Shown: positions 8,595 through 20,700, numbered from the stretch's first letter. The stretch is 64,000 nt of DNA from Conchocele bisecta (GCA_029237695.1 CM055274.1:15737505-15801504), one strand, 5' to 3'. Numbers and translations are program-made. The notes: a model not told the origin generated them from the letters alone.

Positions 8595-11172
8595 CTCGTG
8601 TAATGGCGCGTGTAATGGGGTACCACTAGTACTCGGGGATGGGCTGGACAGGGCTTCCTCGTGTAATGGCTCGTGTAATGGGGTACCACTAGTACTCGGG
8701 GGATGGGCTGGACAGGGCTTCCTCGTGTAATGGGGTACCACTAGTACTCTGGGGATGGGCTGAGACAGGATCTCGTGTAATGGATGGGTACCACTAGTAC
8801 CCGGGGATGGGCTGGACAGGACTTCCTCGTGTAATGGGGTACCACTAGTACTCGGGACTCGGGGATGGGATGGACAGGGCTTCCTAAGTGTAATGGGGTA
8901 CACTAGTACTCGGGGATGGCTGGACAGGGCTTCCTCGTGTAATGGCTCGTGTAATGGGGTACCACTAGTACTCGGGGATGGGCTGGACAGGGCTTCATCG
9001 TGTATAAGGGGTACCACTAGTACTCGGGGAATGGGGTCCACTGGACGGACCGGGATGGGTGGACATCCTCGTGTAATGGGGTACCACTAGTACCGGGGAT
9101 GGGCTGGACGGGCTTCCTCGTGGAATTGGCTCGTAATGTAATGGGGTAGGGCATAAGGGTACCACTAGTACTCGGGGATGGGATGGACAGGACTCCCTAT
9201 TGTAATGGGGTACCACTAATACCCGGGGATGGGCTGGACAGGACTTCCTCGTGTAATGGGGTACCACTAGTACTCGGGGATGGGTGGACAGGGCTTCTCG
9301 TGTATGGGGCTGGACAGGACTTCCTCGTGTAATGGGGACCACTATACTCGGGGATGGGCTGGACAGGGCTTCCTCGTGTAAGGGTCCACAGTACTCGGGG
9401 ATGGGCTGGACAGCTTAACCTCGTAATGGGGTACCATATACCCGGGGATGGGCTGGACAGGACTTCCTCGTGTAATGGGGTACCACTAGTACTCGGGGAT
9501 GGGCTGGACAGGGCTTCCTCGTGTAATGGGGTACCACTAGTACTCGGGGGATGGGCCGGACAGGACTTCCTCGTGCAATGGGGTACCACTAGTACTCGGG
9601 GATGTGCCGGACAGGTCTCCCTCGTGTAATGGGGTACCACTAGTACTCGGGGATGGGCTGGACAGGGCTTCCTCGTGCAATGGGGTACCACTAGTACTCG
9701 GGGAAGGGCCGGGCAGGACTTCCTCATGCAATACTGAATATATATTTTGATTGTAAATATTGAGTTCTGAAGTTGGGATTTACCCCCCTTGGACAGGTGG
9801 ATACGGGACTCGACCCCGTTGACCCGTCTGCGTGTAGACTCCCTGAGGCTTGTACCTCTATGTCAGAAAAGCGGACGTTAAACCCTATTCACTCACTCAC
9901 TCACTCATTCCTCATGCAATGGGGTACCACTAGTCCTCGGGGATGGGCCAGACAGGACTTCCTCATGCAATGGGGTACCAGTAGTACTCAGGGATGAGCC
10001 GGACAGGACTTCCTCGTGCAATCGGGTACCAGTAGTACTCGGGAATGGGCTGGACAGGAATTCCTCGCGCAATAGGGTACCACTAGTACTCGGGGACAGG
10101 ACTTCCTCGTGGAATGGTGTACCACTAGTACTCTGGGAAGGGCCGGACAGGACTTCCTTATGCAATGGGGTACCACTAGTTCTCGGGGATGGGCCAGACA
10201 GGACTTCCTCTTGCAATGGGGTACCACTAGTACTCGGGGATGGGCCGGACAGATCTCCCTCGTGTAATGGGGTACCACTAGTACTCGGGGATGGGCTGGA
10301 CAGGGCTTCCTCGTGCAATGGGGTACCACTAGTACTCGGGGAAGGGCCGGGCAGGACTTCCTCATGCAATGGGGTACCACTAGTCCTCGGGGATGGGCCA
10401 GACAGGACTTCCTCGTGCAATGGGGTACCAGTAGTACTCAGGGATGAGCCGGACAGGACTTCCTCGTGCATGAAATGGGGTACCAGTAGTACTCGGGATG
10501 AGCCGTACAGGACTTCCTCATGCAATCGGGTACCAGTAGTACTCGGGAATGGGCTGGACAGGAATTCCTCGCGCATTGGGGTACCACTAGTACTCGGGGA
10601 CAGGACTTCCTCGTGCAATGGGGTACCACTAGTACTCTGGGAAGGGCCGGACAAGACTGGACTTCCTCGTGCAATGGGGTACCACTAGTCCTCGGGGGAT
10701 GGGCCAGACAGGACTTCCTCATGCAATGGGGTACCACTAGTCCTCGGGGATGGGCCAGACAGGACTTCCTCGTGCAATGGGGTACCACTAGTCCTCGGGG
10801 ATGGGCCAGACAGGACTTCCTCGTGCAATGGGGTACCACTAGTCCTCGGGGATGGGCCAGACAGGACTTCCTCATGCAATGGGGTACCACTAGTCCTCGG
10901 GGATGGGCCAGACAGGACTTCCTCGTGCAATGGGGTACCACTAGTCCTCGGGGATGGGCCAGACAGGACTTCCTCATGCAATGGGGTACCACTAGTCCTC
11001 GGGATGGGCCAGACAGGACTTCCTCGTGCAATGGGGTACCAGTAGTATTCGGGGGATGGGCTGGACAGGACTTCCTCGTGCAATGGGGTACCACTAGTAC
11101 TCAGGGAAGGGCCGGACAGGACTTCCTCATACAATGGGGTACCACTAGTACTCGGGGATGGGCCGGACAGTT
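7636..11172. repeat. 51 bp coding minisatellite (about 65 units)
   Basis: Tandem units of the type GGGGTACCACTAGTACTCGG followed by GGATGGGCTGGACAGG, GCTTCCTCGTGTAAT. KpnI-like GGTACC and SpeI-like ACTAGT sites recur every unit. 7780-8590 is regular. 8590-9430 is full of 1-12 bp gaps. 9430-11172 is regular again, with CGTGCAAT in place of CGTGTAAT in most units. A block of about 450 bp (9910-10360) is repeated in the same unit order at 10362-10800. A SINE interrupts at 9733. Four of six frames lack stops in the consensus, which explains the many overlapping ORFs. Confidence 0.9.
9733..9907 (+). mobile_element. SINE inserted in the minisatellite, 13 bp target duplication
   Basis: 175 bp unrelated to the array. 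It contains GGGATTTACCCCCCTTGG, CGGGACTCGACCCCGTTGAC and GGACGTTAAACCCTATTC and ends in a (CACT)n tail. It is flanked on both sides by TTCCTCATGCAAT (9720-9732 and 9908-9920). The uninterrupted version of the same array junction is present at about 10360-10375, which fixes the insertion limits. Confidence 0.85.
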
Positions 11173-11690
11173 ACTGTTAATTAAAATGAGATTTTTCTGG
11201 AATTACATAAATACATTTAAATATTGAATTTGATTAAAAGTATAAAATATTGAATATTATCATTTTACACACATTTTGTTGTTCCCCAAACATTGGAGGT
11301 TATTAGGAATGTTTGCTCGGAATAACAATTTTGTATATATTAAAAAGCGAATTTATCTTTGTTAACCACACATTAAAACAATGTATAGTCTTTATTCTTT
11401 ACCACTATAGTACTTGCTATTGCTAATTGTTCTGAATTACTATTTGTTTCAGTGCAAAACTAGTCCAAGTACAGATAGACTACCTGAGATTAATTAACAC
11501 ATTGGATATTTCAGCGCAATACTAGTCCAACTCAAGTTAGCATAGTATTGCGTTTAAGATAATGGTCAACTTGAGATAGACTACTTCGTTTCCGACTAAT
11601 TAAAGTACTAATTAATTTTTTCACAGAACGTGTATTTCAACCCAATTATTAAAAATGTGTAAACAAATGATTTTCTGAAAAAATTAAGTT
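11173..11690. other. AT-rich spacer with short subterminal-type repeats
   Basis: Between the minisatellite and the transposase-like ORF. Around 11450-11600 the motif CAG(T/C)GCAA(A/T)ACTAGTCCAA and GATAGACTAC recurs two to three times. Similar motifs (TTTCAGTGCAATAATAGTC, GATAGACTAGTTTTGCG) recur at 13430-13640 on the other side of the ORF, so these may be subterminal repeats of one transposon. No gene is seen. Confidence 0.4.
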
Positions 11691-11697
11691 AGACTAG

Positions 11698-12784
11698 TTG
11701 TGCGCCAAGCCCTCGATATCAAAATATGCAAAGGCATATTTTCTCGCTACCTTGAATATAAGTCAACAGATGGTTGACACGGCTTTGAAGAAAGGTATCA
11801 ACAAGGAAAACAATTTGTCTGGTATTGTTTCACCTGATGAGAGAGGTAAACATGACAATTTACACAACAAAGTGCCCGAAGATCAAATTAATCAAGTTAA
11901 GAATCATATAAACACATTCCCACGAGTCGAATCCCATTATTGCCGTAAAGACACTTCAAAGAAATACTTGGAACCAGGTCTCGGCATACCAAAAATGTGT
12001 AACCTGTACAAAACGCATTGTCAGGAAAGAGATGTTCAGCCTGTGTCAATATACTATTACAGGCATATGTTTGATACATCTTTTAATATAGGTTTCCATT
12101 CGCCAACCAAGGATAGATGTGATTTTTGTGCCAGGTATGAAAATGCATCTGAAGATGAAAGAAGCGATATGCAAGAATATGAGAACCAAATTGTTTATGT
12201 CCATGTTGTGTTTCGCGAAATAAGAACTAGGCTTTGAAAAACTTGCGCACACATTTTTGGAGAGAGGGCATACACAAAATGAAAATGATTCCATTCATGC
12301 TGCAATTGAGAATGCCAGCCGCGGACAATCAATGTACACAACTGCTCAATGGGCTGCTACAGTAGGAGCTGCCCGAAAAACAAATCCTTACCATGTGGAA
12401 GAGTTGAATTCTCAGGAGCTCTCCCAAGCCATACCAAATTTTGATTTTGATTTAGATGAACAAAAGGCACGGTGGATAAAAAATAAAAACTGTCTTTCGA
12501 TGAAAACAAGAATGAAATTTGTTAAACTAACTTACAACTTTACGTCAGCAACAGCATATCTTGGTGTTACACGATCTAGTGCAAGAGCAGGCCGATCTAA
12601 GAAACAAGGTATTCATTTCCAAACCCTCAAGAAATTGTATTCCGAGAGTCAACCCCCAAAGCTGACCGCGGCCAAATACAATGCATTGGTTCAGTTATGT
12701 TCAACGAATATAATACCAAAAGTTTATCGCCAATTATTTCTTTCACTGCGACACAGATCAGAATCTGATAGTGATTTGGACTGA
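11698..12784 (+). pseudogene. Transposase-like ORF with its core deleted
   Basis: The first ORF (to 12237) carries FPRVESHYCR, KKYLEPGLGIPKMCNLYK, VSIYYYRHMF and a Cys pair in DRCDFCARYE. After a stop and frame change, 12241-12782 continues with FLERGHTQNENDSIHA and TAQWAATVGAARKTNPY and ends RSESDSDLD. From memory these two blocks flank the presumed catalytic core of an uncharacterised transposase-like family widespread in invertebrates. The few hundred residues normally between them are missing. This is therefore a deletion derivative that could be mobilised only in trans, if at all. The 5' limit is uncertain because no convincing Met precedes 11720. It is oriented head to head with the minus-strand N-terminal pieces at 7.2-11.2 kb, pointing to an inversion within one element. 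Confidence 0.6.
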
Positions 12785-12799
12785 GCTACTATGCATTGA

Positions 12800-13135
12800 A
12801 TGACAAGCGATTGCATGAGTCCTGTCTGTCCCATCTGACGTTACCCAGGGTAGGACACCAATGGACGATAGTCATGCCCGGCCCATTCTAGAGTTGTTGA
12901 GGGAGTCCTGTCCAGTATATCTCTGAATAGTATTCCATTGCACAAGGGAGTCCTGCCCTGGCCCATCCCAGTGTATAGTACCCTGTTGATTAAGCGAGTC
13001 CTGTCTGGCCCATCCCAGAGTAGTACCCTTATTGCACGAGGGAATCCTGTCCGTCCCGTCTGAAACTACCAAGGGTAGAACACCGGCCGGCCATCCTTGT
13101 GTATCCAGGCCAGGACACTGTCTCGGTATCATCAT
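12800..13135 (+). repeat. Diverged minisatellite units in inverse orientation
   Basis: Units such as GAGGGAGTCCTGTCCAGT, CAAGGGAGTCCTGCCCTGG and CACGAGGGAATCCTGTCCG are reverse-strand relatives of the 51 bp units at 7636-11172, much more diverged. They follow the transposase-like ORF, so related repeats sit on both sides of it in opposite orientation. Confidence 0.6.
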
Positions 13136-13814
13136 TAGCACCTTACATTATTGTTGTAAACAATCTGTATTTTTATATCCATGTTATGTACATAAATAAA
13201 AATGTAGTACATGTAATATTCGAGTTATTGATTGCTTGGAGTACGGTACCGATATAGTTAAATTTGAAATATTTTAACTGATCAATTGTCTCAGTTGAAG
13301 AAAATGTTCTGAGACTTTGACAAATGATTCCCAGTTCACCTATTTAAATTTTGTCTCTATTACATTGAAATTAAGCAATATGATGGTCTTTGTGACGTTG
13401 TCATTTATTTGCATAACTGAGGTAGTCTGAAATATGTAAATATTTCGTTTATATTTCAGTGCAATAATAGTCTTATCTCAATGCACTGCTGTATTTCAGC
13501 AAATATTTAGAGCAAAACAAGTCTAACTTGAGATAGACTAGTTTTGCGTTGAATATTTCACTGCAAAGGGAGTCTAACTGAAGTTGGACTAGTCTTGCAC
13601 TGACAAACTCGGCACAGAAGTAGTCTAACTCATCAAAAACATATTTTCAATTAAATTAATTATTTTTAAAGTTGGATCAATCAATTTCTTATATTAAATA
13701 TACTAAAACTCTGAATGTTCACACTTGTAGTCCAATTATTTATGAAAATAATCAGTTTTTTGCTTCTCCTGAAAAATTTGCAAAAACCTAGTTGAACTAG
13801 TTTTGCGCTGGGCC
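13136..13814. other. AT-rich spacer, probable transposon 3' end
   Basis: Contains TTTCAGTGCAATAATAGTC, AACTTGAGATAGACTAGTTT and CTGAAGTTGGACTAGTCTTG, echoing 11450-11600, and ends TGCGCTGGGCCCTCGATAT. A very similar string (TGCGCCAAGCCCTCGATATC) stands at the start of the transposase-like ORF near 11700. No gene is seen. Confidence 0.4.
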
Positions 13815-14046
13815 CTCGATATATTGTACCTTCGGACATTTGCATAATTTCATTAAATACGTTCACAAGATTAAAAATATGTTTCATAAACAAAGTCAAC
13901 AGTTGACAATATATTTCCGCATGTACTCTGAAAATTTTGTCAACTTTGGACGCCATTTACGGAAAATATTGCAAATTTTGAAAACGTATTTCATGAAATT
14001 ACGCAGATGTCCGAAGGTTCAAAATCACATGGCGTGTCTCATATGA
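13815..14046. mobile_element. Hairpin MITE family AA, copy 2
   Basis: The ends ATTGTACCTTCGGACATTTG and the complementary CAGATGTCCGAAGGTTCAAA pair up, with arms AAATACGTTCACAAG and TTGTCAACTTTGGACG. It is more diverged from the copy at 2510 than the family A copies are from each other. Confidence 0.55.
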
Positions 14047-14048
14047 TG

Positions 14049-14542
14049 TTAAAGGTACATGCCCACTCAGTAGGCACAAATTGTTCTTTATAGGAATTAA
14101 ATAAGCGTATAACTGTGTCACTATTCCACCAGTTCTAAAAATTACGAGTGCCCGTTATACAGATATAATCATTTAGTAATGTTTATTTTACTGATATTGA
14201 CGCGCGGTGGTATCGGGCTATTTTTATATGCAAATGAGGCATGATAGTTTTTAATTATTTATGCTAATTAAATGCGTCACCTGAAAAATTAATAATTTTG
14301 ACAGATTGTAAGGTTTGATCATTGCACATCAAAAAATAAATACAGAGAATAAATAGTAATGTCCGTTAACATTTTAAGGAAACACGGTTATCGCCCCTGA
14401 TATCAGTGTGGACATTTACATGTAATGCCAATAAATACGTGGGGTAATGGTGTATTAGTGTTTATTTTGTCAGAAAATGTCACAGATGATGTCTTTGATA
14501 TAAAGAACATTTTGTGCCTACTGAGTGGGTATGTATCTTTAA
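14049..14542. mobile_element. TTAA-flanked MITE family S, copy 1
   Basis: TTAA, then AGGTACATGCCCACTCAGTA; at the other end, TACTGAGTGGGTATGTATCT then TTAA. About 486 bp without coding capacity. TTAA target duplication plus TIRs fits a non-autonomous piggyBac-type element. Copy 2 lies at 28980-29489. It begins 42 bp beyond the stop codon of the minus-strand gene and contains that gene's nearest AATAAA (14461-14466, minus). Confidence 0.75.
14461..14466 (-). terminator. Candidate poly(A) signal of gene L
   Basis: AATAAA on the minus strand, 119 bp beyond the stop at 14585, and the first such hexamer after it. It lies inside the family S MITE, so the transposon may supply the 3' end signal. 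Use of this site is inferred. Confidence 0.35.
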
Positions 14543-14584
14543 ATCCTTCTGTTCACTCTTTTACTTTACATATTGATTTGGTTA

Positions 14585-14784
14585 CTAAAGCAATGTCCGT
14601 ACCTTCTTCTGTTCGCCGAGTAAACCATTGGGCTGGAGTTTATACTTGACGAGTGAGAAGCCAATGGGAATATGGCCCTTGAGGGACACCGAGTTGTCAT
14701 TGTCGCCGATGGTCACGTAAATCTTTATCTCCGACGCAAAGTGCACCTCCGTTATAAGGAATATCCTGTCAATGTTTAGGTACC
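14585..14784 (-). CDS. Gene L exon 4 (last)
   Basis: Acceptor TTTGCAG at 14785-14791. Opens GYLNIDRIFL in phase 1 and ends at TAG 14585-14587. It contains the KIYVTIG and HIPIGFSLV segments that align with exon 4 of gene R. An alternative donor after GEQKK (14603) would skip the last six codons. Confidence 0.6.
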
Positions 14785-17700
14785 CTGCAAATGGTAGATG
14801 CAAATGTAGTCCAATAACATTTGACAGCGGGTTTTTGCTTTCTAATATTCAATCGGAAATAACGGATGAAAAAGAGGCTTTTATGAAAAGGATGAAAATT
14901 TAGGATTAAACCTTTCAACACTACAGAGCAAAACGCCAACATTTGCAAACACTGCAGATCCACATGAGCCAGCTCGTAACGAGCCGTCTTGTCAAGATCT
15001 ACAATATCCGACCTGTCCATGTTTAACCCTTACACCGCTATCTTAATTTTTTGTAGTCTGCTGTTTATTTTCTATTTTCCATTTTTATCATAAAAAAACA
15101 TGCTTTCACAGCACTTTAGAATATAATTTACAACATGATTTGACAGCACTTTAGAATCATTTCCATTGGAAATGATTCTGAAGTGCTGTCAAACCATGTT
15201 TGTTATTGAGATATAAGGCAAGATATAAAAGCAACAGCAGACGACAATTGTTATGTGTATCGGTATAAGGGTTAAGTACAACACTTCTGCAAAAACCAGG
15301 AACCCACTTTTCCGACAAAACGACAAAGTGTGAAAACGTCGGAAAAATGGGTTCCTGATCTTTGCAGAAGTGTTGAAAATATTGTATTATTGTGGAAAGA
15401 TTACTGTGTTTAAGTACCCTGAAATGGAAGATGAAAATGATGGAAATTTAGTATTAGCCCTTGCAACACCATAGAGCATAACGCAAACATTTGCAAACGC
15501 TGTAGTTCCAGACAAGCCGGCTCGTAACGAGCCGTCTCTTCAAGATCTACAGTATATGACCTGTATATGTTTAAGTACCCTGAAATGGTAGATGAAAATG
15601 ATGGAAATTTAGGATTAACCCCTTCAACACAACAAAGCGTAATGCAAACATTTGCAAACACTAGATCCAGATGAGCCGTCAAGATCTACAGTATTGTCGC
15701 ATTTTTCAGGCTTTTAAAAAGTATTTGTCATATGATTAATGAACTAGTCCAAACATTAGCATGAACCAGTCTATGCTAGTTATTTATGAGTGAAAGTGTC
15801 GATGTGTCCGGGGTCAGAATATTCTCAAATTGGATGCATTTTTTGCAGACTGTGAATGACTGAATATTTCAAGAACGATCATTAGACGAATTAAGACACT
15901 CATTGTTAGGTACTGTGTCTTGGATCACAGGGGAGATAATTATACAGGGGAGATCATGTTGTACTGCATATTCGCTATTTCTAGACCAGAAAGAAAACAA
16001 TGTGATATATATATATATGTAGAAATTGTGTTGTGAAATGATTAGGAAAACAATACAGAAATTATGCTTTACTTATTTGTTTCCTTGAGACCAAGTGCCT
16101 TTAATGCTATTTCAAAAAACAAATACCACATATCAAATAATTACTGTCAGGACTTCATCTTGGTAACACACTTTGAAAGTTACACGGGTAACCACTGGTA
16201 CTGCACTCAGCCGGATTCCTGACAAATTCCCATTCAGCTACATGCAGAAGATACAAATGCACTGTAGGTTGAAATCGGGATCGAACCCGTTGGCCTGGTC
16301 TTAAAAGACCTTAGCTGTTGATAGGTCGTTAAACACCAACAAACAAAGAACAAATGTACTGTATACTTAAACACATTTACTAGACGAAAAATGTGTTCAT
16401 CAGATAGCTCTGAGTAGAGCTGCGTGGCATCTCTTCAGGAAAACTGTCACATTACACTGGCGCGGAGTGCACAGCCATTGATAGTAGTGACAATAGTTTG
16501 ACGCACCTCGTTTGGCGACGTCGATCGTCAGATCGTCCGACTTGGGAACGTACTCCATTTCATATTTATCGCAGCCCCAGATCTGCACGGTGATGGATTT
16601 CTTCACCCCGTGTCGCATGTCGCTCTCGTGGAACTCATACGCCTGGTTCAACACGGACGCCTGGTCCTTTTTCACATTGCCCAGTCTGCAAATATGGATC
16701 AGCAAAATTGTTATACATGTACTGAATCATTTTTCTTGTGCGCTGTAAAAATTTACCACCTCGCCCCGAATGACAAAATGGGCGTTATGATGTTAACTTA
16801 GTAGATTAGTACACGACACTAGTTGACCCGGTTCTGCCAGCAATCAAACTTTGTCAATGGCCTAAAACATCTAGAATGTGTTTACCGACTAGTGAGGGTC
16901 ATGTCTGTCTGTCCGAGCACACATTAGGGTACTTATGGGGTAGGGGGCGTGGCCTAAGACAATAGAAGACAATGGAACTTATTCCGTACCCCGTAAGCCT
17001 ATTGTGTCTTACGGGGTATTTCCTTTGATCTTTTATATAGCAAGTACCCCCTAAGGTCCGAAATGTAAGTTCGTCCGTCCGTCCGTCCGTCCGTCTGTTT
17101 ATTTTTTGAAAGTTTTTGTAAGTTTCTCAAATCACCTATAATTTCGATTTGCCTTCTGCTAATATCTTCATATTGCATACATGCATTACTTAGTAACGAT
17201 ACACCCTTCCACATAATTACAATTACCCTCGCTACTGATCGTATATCCGTACGTCTGTCCGTTTATTGTTTTTGAAAGTTTTTTTAAGTTTCTCAAATCA
17301 CATATAGGGGCCCTAAGTGAGTCGACAAACCACATATTTTAGTTTTCACCACACCGAGCATACACATCTGCTTGATTTAGTGTCGTTGAACCTAATATCA
17401 CGTCTCAGCCACCACTACAATTGTATCGCAGGTAGTTCATGATGTTACGGAAGCCGATAAGGGTCACCAAGTCAAAAATATATTATCTCGTAATTACGAC
17501 ATCATCTCGTAATTACGAGATAATATTATCTCGTAATTACGACATCATCTCGTAATTACGAGATAATATTATGTCGTAATTACGAGATGATGTCGTAATT
17601 ACGAGATAATATTATGTCGTAAATTACGAGATGATGTCGTAATTACGAGATAAAATTAGTCGTAATTACGACATCATCTCGTAATTACAGATAAAATTAT

Positions 17701-20700
17701 GTCGTAATTACGACATCATCTCGTAATTACGACATAATTTTATCTCGTAATTACGACATCATCTCGTAATTACGACATCATCTCGTAATTACGAGATGAT
17801 GTCGTAATTACGACATACTCTTATCTCGTAATTTCGACATCATCTCGTAATTACGAGATAATAGTATCTCGTAATTACGAGATGATGTCGTAATTACGAC
17901 ATAATTTTATCTCGTAATTACGAAATAAATGTCGTAATTACGACATAATTTTATCTCGTAATTACGCGATGATGTCGTAATTACGACATAATATTATGTC
18001 GTAATTACGACATCATCTCGTAATTACGAGATAATATTATCTCGTAATTACGAGATGATGTCGTAATTACGAGATAATATTTTTCTGATTTGGTGACCTC
18101 TATCGGCTTCCGTATGATGTAACTAATCAGGAACGACCATATCTTGGCATGACGTTTGTACCACTAGACTATGAAGGTTAGAGGATACCAAATGGTGCGA
18201 AATCGCCCAGGGTGTATGCAAAAATAGTCCGGTATAAACAAAAATATATAGTGCGGGTGTTTTGAGGTCACAGACACCGTTTGCTTGCAAATATTGATCC
18301 ATTACTACCCAATTTCACTTGAGGAACATTTTGGGGTGCTTTTAACACCAGTTTTCAGCATATTTGTAGCATTTAAAAGAAAACACTGAACCTGTTGGTC
18401 ACGTGATGTACACAGAGTTTCTGTGGCCAAAAAATGTAAACAATATTGGAGGATATGACAAGGTTGGATTTGTCTTCCTTAGGAGTAAGTGAACCTATTG
18501 TTTCGTTCATGCAGTACCAGTATAGACTGGCTGCAGGTCATGTACAACTAGGTCCCACGGCATCCATACGAATAGTGAAAGTAGGAGAGACTGGCCTTAT
18601 CGGATGGCAATCGGTTAAATTATATAGTGAAACTATTTCGAGGTGGCTAACCTGAAGCATGTGAAACTCAATTGAATGGGTCAGTGGAAGAAGGGGGCTT
18701 AGCCCTCTTCTTCCACTGACCCATGGAGTTAGCCCCATTCTTCCACTGAGCCCTTCAATTCAGACACGACCACACCTCTGCATGAGGAATATACAACTCA
18801 CTGGTCTGAGTTTATGTACCGCAAAGACTTTCCATGTTCTGTTCAGTAACAATTGACGACCCTTCAATTCAGACCCGGCCTAACCATACCTTTGCAGGAG
18901 GTATATACCACTAGCTGGTCTGAGGTTTTGTATAGAAAATACCTACTGTGTTTCGTGTTTAGTAACAATGTAATCGGTTAGTTGTAAAATGGGGCTAACT
19001 CGCCCATGGAGTTGGCCCCCTTTTACCACTGACCCCTTCAATTCCGACCCGACCATTCATACCTTTGCATGATGTTATGTTCCGGGTCCTGGGTAACGAA
19101 CTTGGAGAGCGGCCCGGCGGGCAGGGCGGACGTCATGGCGCCCGTGAGTCGCTCCAGCTTGTTCCGCCGCCCCTTCAGCACCACCTGCCCGATTTCGAAA
19201 CTCGCCGCGTCCGCCAGCCTGGGAACTGGGAACACCGACTCACCTGTTGACGAGGATGGAAATTACAGATGAAAGGCCCTTAGCTGAGATGAGAACATGA
19301 TTAGAATTCACCTAATTATGTTTATAAAACAAGTAAACCATCAAAACAAGTTTCATGTAAAGCAGTAAATATCAGAAAACAGAAAAGTTACAATTTCCCA
19401 AATTATGTTTAGAAACCAACAAACAATAGTAACTTTAAAAATAAATTATGATCGTCGAAGCCAATTTGCCGGTTCTGCTCCAGATCTGAAAACAATCAAA
19501 GTAAATGCATCTGCGATACCTTCGATTTCGATCGCATGTCCACTTCTAATTAGAACATTTGACGCCCTCATCCTGTATTGGCGCCCTCAATCCTTAGTGT
19601 GTTCTCAAATGATTCGTCTTCCATTTAGAGAACATCTTGATATTTCACATATGCATTCTTCCCATGGTCCTCTATGATGCTGTAACATTCGGCCCAAACT
19701 AACCCCAATGTCAAGGTGAAAGGCTTAGCGGGTGCACACACCATCGATGTACATTTCCTATCACATGTTTAATTTCTGTTTCCTTTATTTAACACGTGCA
19801 ATCATATGGTGATCCTGCGACCCGCTAACAATCCCCCAGGCTTAGAATAGTTGATATCGGGCACTACGCAGATCAACAGCCCCACCTATAACTCGTAGCT
19901 GCCAACAGGTTAGAAACAAAATAGCTACCATGCTCCATACTCTCGCGAGGGTAGCAATTTGACCCATCTCTTTAATATAACATATGGAAGAGTGATTTTT
20001 GCAATCGGTTATCCGGCGTGTTTGATATGTTAGCGATATAAAACTGCCAAAAACTGTACCAATACATTATTAATAAAGAACATACACATGCAAAAATTGG
20101 TTATTTTACCGTGTCAAGGTGTTTATCTGACATTCACATGTATATCTTGTAATTTGAAAGCTTCATTTCGTTATGTTGAATATTGAACAACAAAAAGAGA
20201 ACATATGGCTTCCATGGGATGATTTCCCTGTTCTATAATTTTTGGCAATTTACTAGTTCTACATCAAAGATTATTTGTTTAAATCTATAAAATATACAGC
20301 TTACTAAAGTTTGACCTGCATACAACAGGTATGGGTATGCACTTCGGTTGCTCACATTTTTTGAATGAGTCAAATTGTAGCCGTAGATAACATATCGGAG
20401 GCGAAGTATTGTAGCTACAAACACGCGAGCATTGTTATCTTCTGACAACTTTTGGTTATTTCCATACATAGTCATGTATAAACACAAATCAATTTCAACT
20501 TATCTCACCAGTGAAAATTCTGATGCCCGACTCGTGCAACATGATATGATAGGATAATAAAGTCGATTTCGTCGAACCTCTATACATCAATGGCAAAACA
20601 ACAACAATTGATCTCTGAAACACGTGAATGTACTATGCTCATCACAAAACACCCATAAATAGGATGATGTTTCATTGACCATCTGAACATTCGTGTACAC

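Noticed and set aside
7373..8629. 418-codon plus-strand ORF
   Set aside because: It is the complement of the 51 bp minisatellite. Its non-repeat part lacks protein character, whereas the minus frame runs into a unique end with acidic and basic motifs.
17480..18080. Possible CRISPR-like array of short repeats
   Set aside because: Linkers are as repetitive as the repeats and occur in both orientations; the host is an animal and the array is enclosed by TIRs.
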